Below, piece after piece: positions 36,399 through 46,035 of a DNA stretch of 64,000 nucleotides. This stretch comes from Glaciecola petra (lineage in GTDB: Bacteria; Pseudomonadota; Gammaproteobacteria; Enterobacterales; Alteromonadaceae): positions 1,741,027 to 1,805,026 of the forward strand of contig NZ_JAVRHX010000001.1 of the NCBI RefSeq assembly GCF_031846345.1. Reading direction: 5' to 3'. A program made the translations under genes and the position numbers. The first letter of the stretch is position 1. Every line of letters starts with the position of its first letter. Under the pieces are notes generated by a model, which searched no databases, was not told the origin of the DNA, and worked only from the letters and a program-made list of their open reading frames with translations.

Positions 36399-37208
36399 TT
36401 ACTCAGCGGCAGGCGAAACTGACTGACTTTCAGACGTTGCTGCATACCAAATCAATAAACCAAATGCGACTTTATTCACTAGGTCAGCAAGGTTGTAGAC
36501 GATGTTTAGTGCTTCTGGAGAGGCTGCGCCAAGCATATAGCCCGCCACATAACCGATTGGATAGATTGCCCAACCAATGGTAACAATCCAGCGCATTGCC
36601 TTGTAAGCATACTTTACTGCAGGACTTGCATTTTGCTCTGCAGCTTTACCCGCTTCACCAAAAAATATTTCATAAAGAATATAGAACCAACCTAGCATTC
36701 CAATCACGAATCCAATGGTAATGTTCATGTATCCTGCCTCGGCAAGATACCCAGGAATAAGCATTACTAGGGTACCGATTAATAATCTCCAAAAAATACC
36801 CGCAGTGGCTACACCTATAGCACGTAAGATCAGATAGAACTCAATCATTAGCAAAGGAACCGTTAACAGCCAATCGATATAACGAAATACTGTTGGAGAG
36901 GTGCCGGTTTCAATCCATACATCACGCATGTAAAAATAGTGCACTGCTGCGATAAACGTAACCAATGCTGAAACTACCAATGAGGTTTTCCATTTTGCGG
37001 TTACACTTTGGGTTTCCCACAAGAAAAATACTGTAGAAGCCATCAGTGCCATCGATATTAACCAAAACGAAATACCTACAAAATCGTCTGGTTCTAGGTT
37101 GCCCGCTGCTAACGCAGTACCAGGCAGGATCATCAGTAAAGCAAATGCAAAAAACATTTTTGTTTTACCGCTGAAATCGAGCGTATTTAACAATTCTTTT
37201 ATTTTCAT
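36399..37208 (-). CDS. Proteorhodopsin, green-type proton pump
   Basis: The 269-residue protein has a cleavable N-terminal signal (about 1-35) and seven membrane helices. The key residues are all present: His90 (partner of the proton acceptor), Asp112 (acceptor), Thr116, Glu123 (donor), Asp242 and the retinal Lys246. These correspond to H75, D97, T101, E108, D227 and K231 of the SAR86 protein. The acceptor-Thr-donor set Asp-Thr-Glu marks an outward proton pump. Residue 120, which matches spectral-tuning position 105, is Leu, as in green-absorbing forms. It is encoded first in the minus-strand phototrophy cluster. The ribosome-binding site is AAGAG. Confidence 0.95.
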   Translation of the reverse strand: MKIKELLNTLDFSGKTKMFFAFALLMILPGTALAAGNLEPDDFVGISFWLISMALMASTVFFLWETQSVTAKWKTSLVVSALVTFIAAVHYFYMRDVWIETGTSPTVFRYIDWLLTVPLLMIEFYLILRAIGVATAGIFWRLLIGTLVMLIPGYLAEAGYMNITIGFVIGMLGWFYILYEIFFGEAGKAAEQNASPAVKYAYKAMRWIVTIGWAIYPIGYVAGYMLGAASPEALNIVYNLADLVNKVAFGLLIWYAATSESQSVSPAAE

Positions 37209-37719
37209 GGTTATTCTCTTTTTGAGTTGTTTTTAATAGACCTAAGCATGCCTTAGTGAATATTCACAGGAATCCTTTGGTGATTTTTTATACACATATG
37301 TTAAAAAAAAGTTTTATTAGTGAGTTTTAAACGTTGATAATGCTCAGTTTTACCTGACAACAATTGTTTACAAAAGAGTAATACCATGATGACACTTTAT
37401 GTTTATGTTATTGTTTTTATTATTTAATTTTTCTTTCAAATAAAAACTCTACAACATAGTGATCTTTAAATAGTTTAAATTATTAATTTTTTGTAAATTT
37501 TACGTTATTTTTTAATGAAAGCTAATCAGCAGGAGAATTTTTAGGGAATTAAGTGTAACGACGTTTGGGTGGAGGTGCAGAATTACTTTTAACTACAATG
37601 ATAGATGAGCAGAGAGCATAAAGACGTATGCATTACCTCTCGCGATAATGCACCAAAAATATTCGCTTAATCCAATAACGGAAACACTGTATAAAAGAGA
37701 TTTAAATGACCAATTGGCC
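37209..37719. other. AT-rich noncoding region upstream of the opsin
   Basis: About 510 bases carry no gene that I can support. The part next to the opsin (37209-37330) presumably contains its promoter; TATAAAAA-like sequence is seen on minus near 37285-37292 but no reliable -35 box. A small inverted repeat CTAAG-CATGC-CTTAG lies at about 37242-37256. The rest is plain AT-rich sequence. Confidence 0.5.
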
Positions 37720-37884
37720 CTATTCGCTATAATTTTTAATATAAACAAACGCAGCAATTAAAACTATTGATACCGGCAGCAATGCTAAACCAGGTGAACC
37801 ATTTAAAACAAGATTACCTGCAGTCATTATTAAGCCAATGAGCACAAGCGCAATCACTACCAGAATGGCTATCTTTTTAGTCAT
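37720..37884 (-). CDS. Small two-helix membrane protein, unrecognised
   Basis: A 54-codon frame starts with ATG at 37884 and ends with TAG. A strong AAAGGAG ribosome-binding site lies about seven bases upstream. The product has a short basic N-terminus (MTKK), a hydrophobic helix at about 5-21, a Pro/Gly turn (NGSPG) and a second hydrophobic stretch at about 33-48. This looks like a genuine small integral membrane protein, too short for usual gene finding. It lies 136 bases downstream of the second DUF58 gene on the same strand and could be the last member of that operon. I do not recognise its family. Confidence 0.6.
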   Translation of the reverse strand: MTKKIAILVVIALVLIGLIMTAGNLVLNGSPGLALLPVSIVLIAAFVYIKNYSE

Positions 37885-38020
37885 ATTTAACTCCTTTTAT
37901 ATGCTTACGAGACCCATCACAATTTAGCTCATGCGCTGTCGGTTTTGACCATTTGCTAAACGTCGCTGAACTTAAGCAAGATTGTAAGGAGCGCATCGGC
38001 CGAAGCTCTGCTCTATTTTG

Positions 38021-39358
38021 CTACAAAACACCCGCCTTTTTAATACTCAAATAGCTATTAATTAAACTCGATGTTAAACCTGATGCTTTGGTTTGAATAC
38101 AAATCACACCTTTGTGCTTTAAACGTTTTATATTGTGTTCTATGCTGCGTTGCAATACATTGGAAGATGCATAATCTAAAGCATCGTCAATTGACTCTAT
38201 GGGTTTATTTTCAATATGATTGTAAATAGGCTCAATGATACTTACTACAGCAACCAAATGCTTCTCTTGTAATATCTTGACTGATACCAATAAATCATCA
38301 AAATCTTCATCTCTCAAGCATGTAACTAAGACAATAAACGAACGTTTTGGATGTTTTTTCATCAGGTCTTGAGCCGCGCTTAAATAATCACTGGCTATTT
38401 TTTCAGGATATAAATCGTAAAAATGATGCATAATGCGACTCACATTTTGTGCACCTCTTACCTGACTCAACCAACGGCTTTCTCTCCCAAAGCTCTGAAT
38501 ACTCAAATTATCGCCATTTTTTAAGGCAGTAAAAGACAGCATAATCAATGCGTTGAGTGAATGTTCAAAATAACTTAATTCATCATCTTGTACGCGCATG
38601 CGTCTACCCGAATCAAGCATTATGACCACGTGTTGGTTTTTTTCTTCTTGAAACTCCTTTGAGATTAATTTTTTAAATCTGCTTGATGCACGCCAGTCTA
38701 TTTGTCTTAGACTCTCGCCTTCACGATAATCACGCAATTGCAAGAAATCCATACCTGTGCCGCGTAAATTAAATTTTTTCAGTCCCATTTGCTGAAGGTT
38801 TACACTACCTTTTAAGCCCGTTAAATCTGAAATAGAGGAAAAATTTGGATAGACCTTATGTTCACTTTGATGTGCCTTGAACCAGGTTATTTGGAACAGT
38901 TTGCAATAAGAAATTACCCTTAAATAACACCCTGTTATTTGAGCTGGCCCTCTCTTATGTGGCGTGACTACATATTGATGTTCTTGTTGTTCTGCGGGCG
39001 TTAATTGGATATTAGAATGGTAAGTCTCGCAAACCCAATCGTTTGGTAAGTGTTCTTTCCATTCTAAGTGAATCGGCGAATCCGAGCGGTTAGCCAAAAC
39101 AAATTTTACTGTAGCGGGCTGATATAACGACAAATTACTAATAAGCGAACGGTTAATGGCAACTTTAGGGGCTTTTTTTGACATTATCACATCAAAAAAA
39201 AGTGCAATAACAACAAGGCCCATTAAAACAAATGGAAGCCTTCGCCACATATCGATAATTACAAATTGATCAACAATAGGCAGTAACAAAGCACTAAGTA
39301 ACAAAACAAAAGTTACTTTTAGTAAGCGTTTGGACGGCCTGATTGAGACGAATTTCAT
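38021..39358 (-). CDS. DUF58 domain membrane protein of the second MoxR operon
   Basis: The 445-residue protein has two N-terminal membrane helices (about 13-28 and 37-54) and a C-terminal DUF58 domain with the signature GTGMDFLQLRDYREGESLRQIDWR around residues 198-221 (GES in place of the usual GDD). It belongs to the longer membrane-anchored DUF58 class, distinct from the short protein at 1275-2252. The start ATG overlaps the stop of the MoxR gene by four bases. It ends the conserved part of the operon; only a small membrane-protein ORF follows on the strand. Confidence 0.9.
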   Translation of the reverse strand: MKFVSIRPSKRLLKVTFVLLLSALLLPIVDQFVIIDMWRRLPFVLMGLVVIALFFDVIMSKKAPKVAINRSLISNLSLYQPATVKFVLANRSDSPIHLEWKEHLPNDWVCETYHSNIQLTPAEQQEHQYVVTPHKRGPAQITGCYLRVISYCKLFQITWFKAHQSEHKVYPNFSSISDLTGLKGSVNLQQMGLKKFNLRGTGMDFLQLRDYREGESLRQIDWRASSRFKKLISKEFQEEKNQHVVIMLDSGRRMRVQDDELSYFEHSLNALIMLSFTALKNGDNLSIQSFGRESRWLSQVRGAQNVSRIMHHFYDLYPEKIASDYLSAAQDLMKKHPKRSFIVLVTCLRDEDFDDLLVSVKILQEKHLVAVVSIIEPIYNHIENKPIESIDDALDYASSNVLQRSIEHNIKRLKHKGVICIQTKASGLTSSLINSYLSIKKAGVL

Positions 39359-40326
39359 TGGCGTGGTACTTCTACCGATTCACATAGTTCACTGAGCACA
39401 TTGTCAATTGACACACCTGCGATTTCTCGTTCAGCAGATAAACTAACCCGGTGGCGAAGAACACAGTACATCATTTTCTTTATATGGTCGGGCGTTACAA
39501 ATCCTATCCCTTCTATCAACGCTGCTACTTTTGCCGCTTGTATTAAGGCGATACTTGCTCTCACCCCGGCGCCATGACTAATACCTTGCCATTCTCTGGT
39601 AGTACGCACAATATTTACCGCGTATTGAACCAACAGCGGATCTACGGTTACTTTTTTTACCATTTCTCGCATAGAATCAAGAGTTTGTGCGTCAATCACT
39701 TCCGATACTTTTGCTTGTTCACTACCTGCTGCACTGGCTGAAATTTGTTGTGTAAGCAGAATTTCACTTTCTGCACTAGGATAGCCAATCACCACTTTCA
39801 TCATGAAGCGATCAAGTTCTGCTTCTGGTAAGGGATATGTCCCTTCGTTGTCGATAGGGTTTTGAGTAGCTAGTACCATAAATGGCCTTCCTACTGAATG
39901 GGCTTGCCCGTCAATGGTCACTTGTTGTTCTTGCATCACTTCTAGTAAAGCAGCTTGCGTTTTAGCAGGTGCCCTATTGATTTCATCGGCGAGTAAGAGA
40001 TTGGTAAACACGGGCCCTTTTTTAACATTAAACTCACCCGTTTTCATGTTCACTATCGAATGTCCAGTGACATCCGCAGGCATGAGGTCAGGGGTAAATT
40101 GAACTCTTTTATAATCTAAAGAGATACTGTTGGCCAATAGCCGCACAAGTAAGGTTTTCCCCAAACCAGGTACACCCTCTAATAGTACGTGCCCGCCAGC
40201 TAAAAACGATACTATGACCTGTTCTACAACCTCTGTTTGACCAATTAATTCTATTTCAATATTACTGATAAGATTACCAATAACATTTTTTGCAGTATCT
40301 AACTCTTGTTGCGTTAAATCGCTCAT
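39355..40326 (-). CDS. MoxR-family AAA+ ATPase (second copy)
   Basis: This 323-residue ATPase has Walker A GVPGLGKT near residues 54-61, a Walker B-type LLADEINRAP near 109-118, and a sensor-1 VLATQNP motif. It is clearly a paralog of, but not a duplicate of, the ATPase at 286-1251: the sequences differ broadly and the partner genes are different. It overlaps its neighbours by four bases on both sides. It is expected to drive conformational changes in complexes with the adjoining DUF58 protein. Confidence 0.93.
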   Translation of the reverse strand: MSDLTQQELDTAKNVIGNLISNIEIELIGQTEVVEQVIVSFLAGGHVLLEGVPGLGKTLLVRLLANSISLDYKRVQFTPDLMPADVTGHSIVNMKTGEFNVKKGPVFTNLLLADEINRAPAKTQAALLEVMQEQQVTIDGQAHSVGRPFMVLATQNPIDNEGTYPLPEAELDRFMMKVVIGYPSAESEILLTQQISASAAGSEQAKVSEVIDAQTLDSMREMVKKVTVDPLLVQYAVNIVRTTREWQGISHGAGVRASIALIQAAKVAALIEGIGFVTPDHIKKMMYCVLRHRVSLSAEREIAGVSIDNVLSELCESVEVPRQ

Positions 40327-41522
40327 ATCATTTTCCTGAGTGCTTGTAAGTCTTGCATTAGTTTTATGAAGTGTGTTTCGTTCAGATTAATGGGCTCAAG
40401 AATGAGCGTATGTAAAGATGCTTCCGGCCATGAACTTATGTTACTCAAAGCCGCCAACATGGATGCTGTTGAAGGATTGGGATGAGACATGCGCAAACGA
40501 AGTTCGTCTAAAAGTTGACTTCTTACATCATCTATTAACTTGTGTTTTTGCCCCGTATCCCAATAAAACAAACCGGCCACTTTTATATGTTGACTGAAAT
40601 ACGTAACAACCGTATCTTCGACTTGTTTTATTGCACCAAATCTAACCGCGAAGAACCATATATTGATTAATGCAACAAAAATGAGTATCCAATAAAAAGC
40701 GGGTGAGAAGTTTACAATAATTGAATACCACATTAATGGTTCAGAAAAACTCATTAGGTAAATGGCATCGGCCTCTTTTGCTAACTGATGGATGTAAAAG
40801 GCGTTGTCTTCCGCATCTATTTGATAGTTGTCCCAAATCTGAACGTCGGTCATAAGGGTTACTAAACCCTGCCCAATGGCTACTTGTATAATACTTGCTT
40901 TGTCATAAAAATGAATTTTGTCTTGGGCAATGGGTTCATCTACATATGCACTAGACAAAACACTCGCTGAATATACGAGTTCTTCATTGTCGCTGACAGT
41001 GATGTACAAGCTATCTTCTACATTGACGTTTATTTCACCAAAATCAGCAGTATTTATTTTTGTCGATACATTAAATTCGCTATCAAGGAGTTCTCGGTCA
41101 TAGTCATGAGTTTCAACCTCTAGCTGCCGTAAAAAATGGTTACCCGTAAATGTACTCGCCCCTTCCAAAGTATCTAGACCTACGATGACATGGCCCCCTT
41201 GTTCTATCCATGCAAAGAGTTTATTTGATATCTCTTTACTGACAGCTATTTCTGCCGTATCAAAAATAATAAGGTCAGTATAATGAGGATTGAGTGGTGC
41301 AAGTGAATTGTCTTCAAATAAGTCTTCGGCCTTTCCTGACAATATGACATCTATATTGTAAGACTGCATATGCATTTGAAGTGCTAAAAATGGTTCTTCA
41401 TTAGCTTCTTTTTGAAAACCTTGGTCGATTTCTTGTTCAACTCTTTCTAAGTTAAAGATTATAAAAACGACTAAAATTAGACATATGCCAGCGATCGCAA
41501 AATGTCTTGCTTCAATCTTCAT
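40323..41522 (-). CDS. DUF4350 domain membrane protein
   Basis: The 399-residue product starts with a hydrophobic anchor (about 8-24), continues with a soluble domain that includes the DUF4350-like GGHVIVGLDTLEG region near 107-119 (Rossmann-type glutamine amidotransferase-like fold), and has a second membrane helix near 270-290 before a C-terminal cytoplasmic part. DUF4350 proteins are regularly found between DUF4129 and MoxR genes. The start and stop overlap both neighbours by four bases. The function is unknown. Confidence 0.82.
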   Translation of the reverse strand: MKIEARHFAIAGICLILVVFIIFNLERVEQEIDQGFQKEANEEPFLALQMHMQSYNIDVILSGKAEDLFEDNSLAPLNPHYTDLIIFDTAEIAVSKEISNKLFAWIEQGGHVIVGLDTLEGASTFTGNHFLRQLEVETHDYDRELLDSEFNVSTKINTADFGEINVNVEDSLYITVSDNEELVYSASVLSSAYVDEPIAQDKIHFYDKASIIQVAIGQGLVTLMTDVQIWDNYQIDAEDNAFYIHQLAKEADAIYLMSFSEPLMWYSIIVNFSPAFYWILIFVALINIWFFAVRFGAIKQVEDTVVTYFSQHIKVAGLFYWDTGQKHKLIDDVRSQLLDELRLRMSHPNPSTASMLAALSNISSWPEASLHTLILEPINLNETHFIKLMQDLQALRKMI

Positions 41523-43153
41523 TTATCATTGCCTGTAGCGACCAAACTTTCGCTAACCGGAGTATTCTGACCAACACGGATGAGTTCGGGCATCAAAGTG
41601 ATTTCAAAACGCGTTAACAAGTCAGAGAGCTCGTGTGCATTGGGCATACGGTGTGCCCATGCCATGCTTATCCAAGAGCGCATTAGAGTCGTCATAAAGT
41701 CATAAACTTTCTTGGCACTGCTCTGTTTTATTGCCCTCAAACATTCGTTTTCAGTCATACTTTTAGTGATGTGTACTTTTTGTTCTTTACTTAAATGCAG
41801 CAGACTAGCCCTGACCAATAATGATAATGCCCGTCTAAAATCTTGAGCAACAATCGCTTGGTTAACGGCATTAGAAATATCCTCAGGAACGGATTCGTTG
41901 AATGCCTTACTTATAAAATTAGGGAGCGGGGTATCATCAATGCTTGCTTGATTTGGTTTGAGAATATTAGCGAGTTTGGACCAGTTTTTTATGACAATAT
42001 AGCCAAATATCAGCGCAAAAGCAGCCCATAAAAACAACTCCAAAAAGGAGGCAATAAAATTTGCTAGGGTCGAGAAGCCACTAAAGTCTCCAGATGTGTA
42101 CTCCTGTTCAGTGTCTTCTTCAGATCCTTTCCAACGATAATAAACAATAGTCTCTTTAGATGAAAAAGGCTCTTCATCAAATAAAGCATCCAACTCCTCT
42201 CTTATTTTTGTTTTGGCTTCAAGATTTGGCTCTGAATCTCCTTTCTTACTAACCGTTATTGTTGCGGTATTTTGTAGCTCAGGATTCATAGAAATACGAC
42301 TATCGCTATCGTTTTCCGTCATTTGTGCTAACGCCGGCTGAAATAGTGTTTGCGCAAACACTAAGACGAAACACGCAATAATGGGTAAAGTAGCTGACTG
42401 TAATGCAGTCCCTTTTGTTTTAAAGGCTGTTACCCACTTTTTAAATCCTATTTCTAAATCCCAGGCCTCTAGAATCATTCTCCTATTCAAATAGGCAATA
42501 AAACCACCAGCAACGTAAAAGGGTGCAACTAAGGCTACACAAAGGTAAAAGACAATATTGCTGATTAGTAAGCTCCAAAATACATCTTCTTCATATTCGC
42601 TGAATAACAAAAATGACCATAAATCTATTTCTGTGGGTAATAACATGCTAAGCATGACTAACATTCCAATAAAAAGAATGCCTTCCCAATGCACACAAAG
42701 CACTGTCCACCATCCCGTATTGTCATCTTTGCTTCGGTGCAAAATATTGAGCCTATTCGCGCGCTTTTTCCCACTTAAACGTTCAAGCTGGGTCACCGCC
42801 ATATCAAAACTACGAGATGGCGCTAAGCGCCTGTATGTAATGCTAGAAAACCAAAGAGGTTTAATTTGCTCTGGCCAAGCCATCAAAGCTGTTTTAAGGT
42901 TAATTACATTATTAAAAACAGCTCGACTTAAGATAAATAACAAGCCTCTTTCATACCAAGGCTTAAACAACCAAAATGTTAGCAAGCCCCACTCAAGGCT
43001 GAGGAAACAGCTGAAAATAAAAAACGGAAATGACACTACCAACCAAAATGAAAACAAAATTTTGTAGTGTTTCAGAGCCACTTTGCAACCTAAATCAAAA
43101 CATTGCCAACTGCTTTTGGGAATGGTGCTGATAGCCAACTGCTCAAGTTTCAT
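41519..43153 (-). CDS. DUF4129 domain multi-pass membrane protein
   Basis: The product has about 544 residues. Several hydrophobic helices fill the N-terminal 270 residues, followed by an extracytoplasmic acidic region (about 285-365), one more helix, and a C-terminal cytoplasmic domain with the DUF4129 pattern (a QDFRRALSLLVRASLLHL-like helix). An upstream extension of the frame to 43273 exists, but the ATG at 43153 has GAGG seven bases before it and overlaps the end of the SpoIIM-like gene by 11 bases, so it is the likelier start. The function is unknown; it is a standard member of this type of MoxR operon. Confidence 0.82.
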   Translation of the reverse strand: MKLEQLAISTIPKSSWQCFDLGCKVALKHYKILFSFWLVVSFPFFIFSCFLSLEWGLLTFWLFKPWYERGLLFILSRAVFNNVINLKTALMAWPEQIKPLWFSSITYRRLAPSRSFDMAVTQLERLSGKKRANRLNILHRSKDDNTGWWTVLCVHWEGILFIGMLVMLSMLLPTEIDLWSFLLFSEYEEDVFWSLLISNIVFYLCVALVAPFYVAGGFIAYLNRRMILEAWDLEIGFKKWVTAFKTKGTALQSATLPIIACFVLVFAQTLFQPALAQMTENDSDSRISMNPELQNTATITVSKKGDSEPNLEAKTKIREELDALFDEEPFSSKETIVYYRWKGSEEDTEQEYTSGDFSGFSTLANFIASFLELFLWAAFALIFGYIVIKNWSKLANILKPNQASIDDTPLPNFISKAFNESVPEDISNAVNQAIVAQDFRRALSLLVRASLLHLSKEQKVHITKSMTENECLRAIKQSSAKKVYDFMTTLMRSWISMAWAHRMPNAHELSDLLTRFEITLMPELIRVGQNTPVSESLVATGNDK

Positions 43154-44093
43154 ATTTGGGCCTCTTGAACACAAAATATAATACCCAACACCAACATAAT
43201 CCACCGACAGAATATTTAACGCCGTTAGGAATAATGCTACTACTTGACCAAAAAGCTTCGACGAATGCTGCAAATATTAACAATATAAAACAACCTAGTA
43301 TGACTGGAAAGGTGCGTTTTCCGGCAACTTTCAATGCTTGAACACGACTAAGTTGTCCAGGTGCAATAAGATGCTTGCCAATCACAGCACCGGCAGCAGC
43401 AGATACAACAATAGCCGTCAATTCAAACGAACCATGGGTGATAACAAATGAAAAGAAAGTAGTTCCATAATCAATATTGACAATATGTCCTGATATCGCA
43501 CCAAAAAATATGGCGTTGTAAACGAGATAAAACAAGGTACCAAGACCCAATAATATGCCACCGACAAAACATTGAAATGCAATTGAAATATTATTACGAA
43601 TGTAGTGCCCAAACATGTAAAAATCACCATCAGATGCACGTTCCTTGGCAAAATGTGTAGAACTTGGGTCATACATTTTTTCAATTGATGCTACAGCAGT
43701 ATTATCGATAAAATGTTGCACACTATCTGGCTGCCAAATAACAATGGAAGCAGAGGTAATAGCAACACCATAAAAAATTATATGGGCCCAAATTACGTAT
43801 GAACGAATTGCCATTAGGCTTTGTTTAAAATCGACTACAAAAAATTCAATAATGCCACTGAAAATTCGGTTTTTCGTTTTGTACAATCGCGTTTGTCCAG
43901 CTAACAACAAATTATTTATGCGTTGTATCACTTCTGGACTATATTGCCTTGCTTTGGCTGTGGCTAAATCGTGACAAATTTGACGATACAGCTTTGGCAT
44001 ATCATTCTGCTTAAATAACGCTTCGTCTTGAATAGCATTTTCAAACAATTGCCAGGTATTTGTATTACGTGAGACAAAATCTTGTTGCTTCAT
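43143..44093 (-). CDS. SpoIIM-like (DUF95) membrane protein
   Basis: The 316-residue protein has a soluble helical N-terminus (about 1-95), then five or six hydrophobic helices. It belongs to the SpoIIM/DUF95 family, which in spore formers is part of the engulfment machinery but is also common beside MoxR and RDD genes in non-sporulating Proteobacteria. A HGSFELTAIVVS stretch near 230 is typical. The start overlaps the RDD gene stop (ATGA). It cannot be a sporulation protein in a Gram-negative of this type; the molecular role is open. Confidence 0.85.
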   Translation of the reverse strand: MKQQDFVSRNTNTWQLFENAIQDEALFKQNDMPKLYRQICHDLATAKARQYSPEVIQRINNLLLAGQTRLYKTKNRIFSGIIEFFVVDFKQSLMAIRSYVIWAHIIFYGVAITSASIVIWQPDSVQHFIDNTAVASIEKMYDPSSTHFAKERASDGDFYMFGHYIRNNISIAFQCFVGGILLGLGTLFYLVYNAIFFGAISGHIVNIDYGTTFFSFVITHGSFELTAIVVSAAAGAVIGKHLIAPGQLSRVQALKVAGKRTFPVILGCFILLIFAAFVEAFWSSSSIIPNGVKYSVGGLCWCWVLYFVFKRPKYET

Positions 44094-44767
44094 GCTTTAC
44101 CTACCAATACCGCGGCGATAATTCTAATATGCCGGATGGCTTCTTCGCCGCGTACTCCTAAAATAGGGTACAAAGTATCTGCAAGTTCTATTTGTCGAGC
44201 TTCGCTTAAGTACCTTGCCCTGTGCGCAAATGAAATCATCAGTCGTTGTTGTTCAGTATTCATTGGCGGTAAAGTAACGCTTTGTTTATCAAAATTAAAA
44301 AATAATGGTTTGGCTTTCTCAGGTTGATAAATAACCGTTGTACCTGCAACAATATCACCTATCCGCTTACTTTCATTATTTAACACCATTGATACTGCAC
44401 CAATGACATAGAAGAACGGCAGAAAATCGACGAAACGAAATAAATTTCGTGTTAAAGAGCCTGAAAAAGAGATAGGTAAGCCGTTGTCATAAACTACTTT
44501 TAAACCAAACACTTTTTTACCCGGTGTAGCCCCTTTATATATTTCAAAAAGAACCGGGTAAAACCATTCGATTACGAAAAGAATGATAAACAACAGACCT
44601 TGTCCGAAAGTACCGAAATAATTGAAAATTAGAGCAGCAGCAATAAAAATGACAACTCGAATACAAAGATCTAGAAAAAAAGCATAGGTCCGGGCTGCCA
44701 AGCCCGCAGGGATGATTTCTATGTCTATACCTTCAGCCGTCTCAATGTGATAACTATTGGTGATCAT
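44090..44767 (-). CDS. RDD family membrane protein
   Basis: The 225-residue protein has an RDD domain: the motif GLAARTYAFFLDL near residues 22-34 carries the Arg and Asp, followed by hydrophobic helices at about 35-55 and 60-75 and a third near 120-130. About 85 cytoplasmic residues follow. It is the first gene of the six-gene RDD-SpoIIM-DUF4129-DUF4350-MoxR-DUF58 operon. Family members have been linked to ion transport in a few cases, but the role here is unknown. Confidence 0.85.
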   Translation of the reverse strand: MITNSYHIETAEGIDIEIIPAGLAARTYAFFLDLCIRVVIFIAAALIFNYFGTFGQGLLFIILFVIEWFYPVLFEIYKGATPGKKVFGLKVVYDNGLPISFSGSLTRNLFRFVDFLPFFYVIGAVSMVLNNESKRIGDIVAGTTVIYQPEKAKPLFFNFDKQSVTLPPMNTEQQRLMISFAHRARYLSEARQIELADTLYPILGVRGEEAIRHIRIIAAVLVGKA

Positions 44768-45090
44768 GTATTAACAACTAAATCCATTTAATAATAAGCC
44801 TGTGCGTACGCCCAAATAATCAGGGATGCAATATGCGTCGTTATCCGCTATCAAAGACCATCCTTTTCTGAAGAGTAATGCTTAACTACAAAGAAAACAA
44901 AGTAAGCTTGAGCGTATCTATAGTTTGTGATTTTAGAAGAGTATGCCAAAATAAAACCGTGCAAGCCAAAAAAATTTCTCAACACATTTTTCATTACCAA
45001 ATAAGTACTTGCACTCTGCACGCTGCACTTGCATAGTAATTTAATAGTAAATCGAAATTAAAAGTTTCTTCAGCCCAAAGGCAAGACGTC
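44768..45090. other. Divergent intergenic region RDD operon / aldose epimerase
   Basis: The 323 bases between two divergent genes must hold both promoters. I see no convincing consensus boxes, no operator palindrome and no small ORF with a ribosome-binding site. Confidence 0.5.
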
Positions 45091-46035
45091 GTGGACTTAA
45101 TAAAAAACTTCACTCTCACAAACCTTCATGGTATGCAGGTCACACTCAGCAACTATGGTGCGAGAATTTTATCTATAAAGGTACGCAACAAATCTAATCA
45201 GCTTATTGAAACGACTCTTAATCACCAAACTGATACTGAGATTAAAAATGATGTGTTTTATATGGGTGCTACATGCGGCAGAATTAGTAATCGTCTGAGC
45301 AAAGCTCAATTTTCAGTAGGTGAGAAAACCATAAAATTAGAAGCCAATGAAGGAGAAAATCTCTTGCATGGTGGTAAAGATAGCTTTAGCCATCGGTATT
45401 GGCAAGTCGATGAGCTGCAGAATAATAATGAAGATTCACAAATAATATTTAGTTTGTTTTCCGAAGATGGCGACCAAGGATTTCCGGGTAACTTGAACGC
45501 GAGGGTGAGTTACACATTAACAAAAACAAATGAGCTTCGGGTCGATTATTGGGCCCAAAGCGACGCTCTTTGCCCAATCAATATGTGTAATCATACCTAC
45601 TTCAATCTTGGCGCGACCAGCATTGATGAGTTAAAACTCAGCGTAAAAGCAAAACACTACCTTCCCGTAGATGATAACAGTATCCCTACTGGCGAAATTA
45701 GAGTTTTGCCACCAGAACTTGATTTAATAAAAGAGCAGTTGCTTAAGCAAAAATTAAAAACACTCGATTTTGACCATTGCTATGTGCTGGAGAAGAATAT
45801 GGCTTTTTCTGCACTTCTATCGTCTGAAGAACAAGGCATTGCAATGCTAATTAAAACAGATCAGGAGGCCTTGCAAGTTTATTCAGGTAATTATTTACCG
45901 CAAAAACATTCTGCGATAGCATTAGAAGCACAAGGTTTAGTCGATGCGCCAAATCAAGCGGGCTTTGCTTGCGATTGGGTTAGTCCTGATAACGATTATC
46001 GTAAATATGTCAGTTATCAATTTATAAAATATTAA
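45091..46035 (+). CDS. galM: Aldose 1-epimerase (galactose mutarotase)
   Basis: Aldose 1-epimerase interconverts alpha and beta anomers of hexoses. The 314-residue protein has the catalytic His in NHTYFNLG near residues 168-175 and an upstream NLLHGGKDSF motif, with the expected family length. A GTG start at 45091 is preceded by AAAGG and is consistent with the first conserved strand. It stands alone without gal genes, so the exact sugar is unclear. A weak hairpin (ACAAACA/TGTTTGT) follows its stop. Confidence 0.9.
   Translation: MDLIKNFTLTNLHGMQVTLSNYGARILSIKVRNKSNQLIETTLNHQTDTEIKNDVFYMGATCGRISNRLSKAQFSVGEKTIKLEANEGENLLHGGKDSFSHRYWQVDELQNNNEDSQIIFSLFSEDGDQGFPGNLNARVSYTLTKTNELRVDYWAQSDALCPINMCNHTYFNLGATSIDELKLSVKAKHYLPVDDNSIPTGEIRVLPPELDLIKEQLLKQKLKTLDFDHCYVLEKNMAFSALLSSEEQGIAMLIKTDQEALQVYSGNYLPQKHSAIALEAQGLVDAPNQAGFACDWVSPDNDYRKYVSYQFIKY

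Noticed and set aside
37242..37256. Short palindrome before the opsin as an operator
   Set aside because: A five-base arm is too short to support a regulator site without conservation data.
41519..43273. Longer form of the DUF4129 protein starting at 43273
   Set aside because: The first 40 residues overlap the SpoIIM-like gene and have no ribosome-binding site; ATG 43153 has GAGG.
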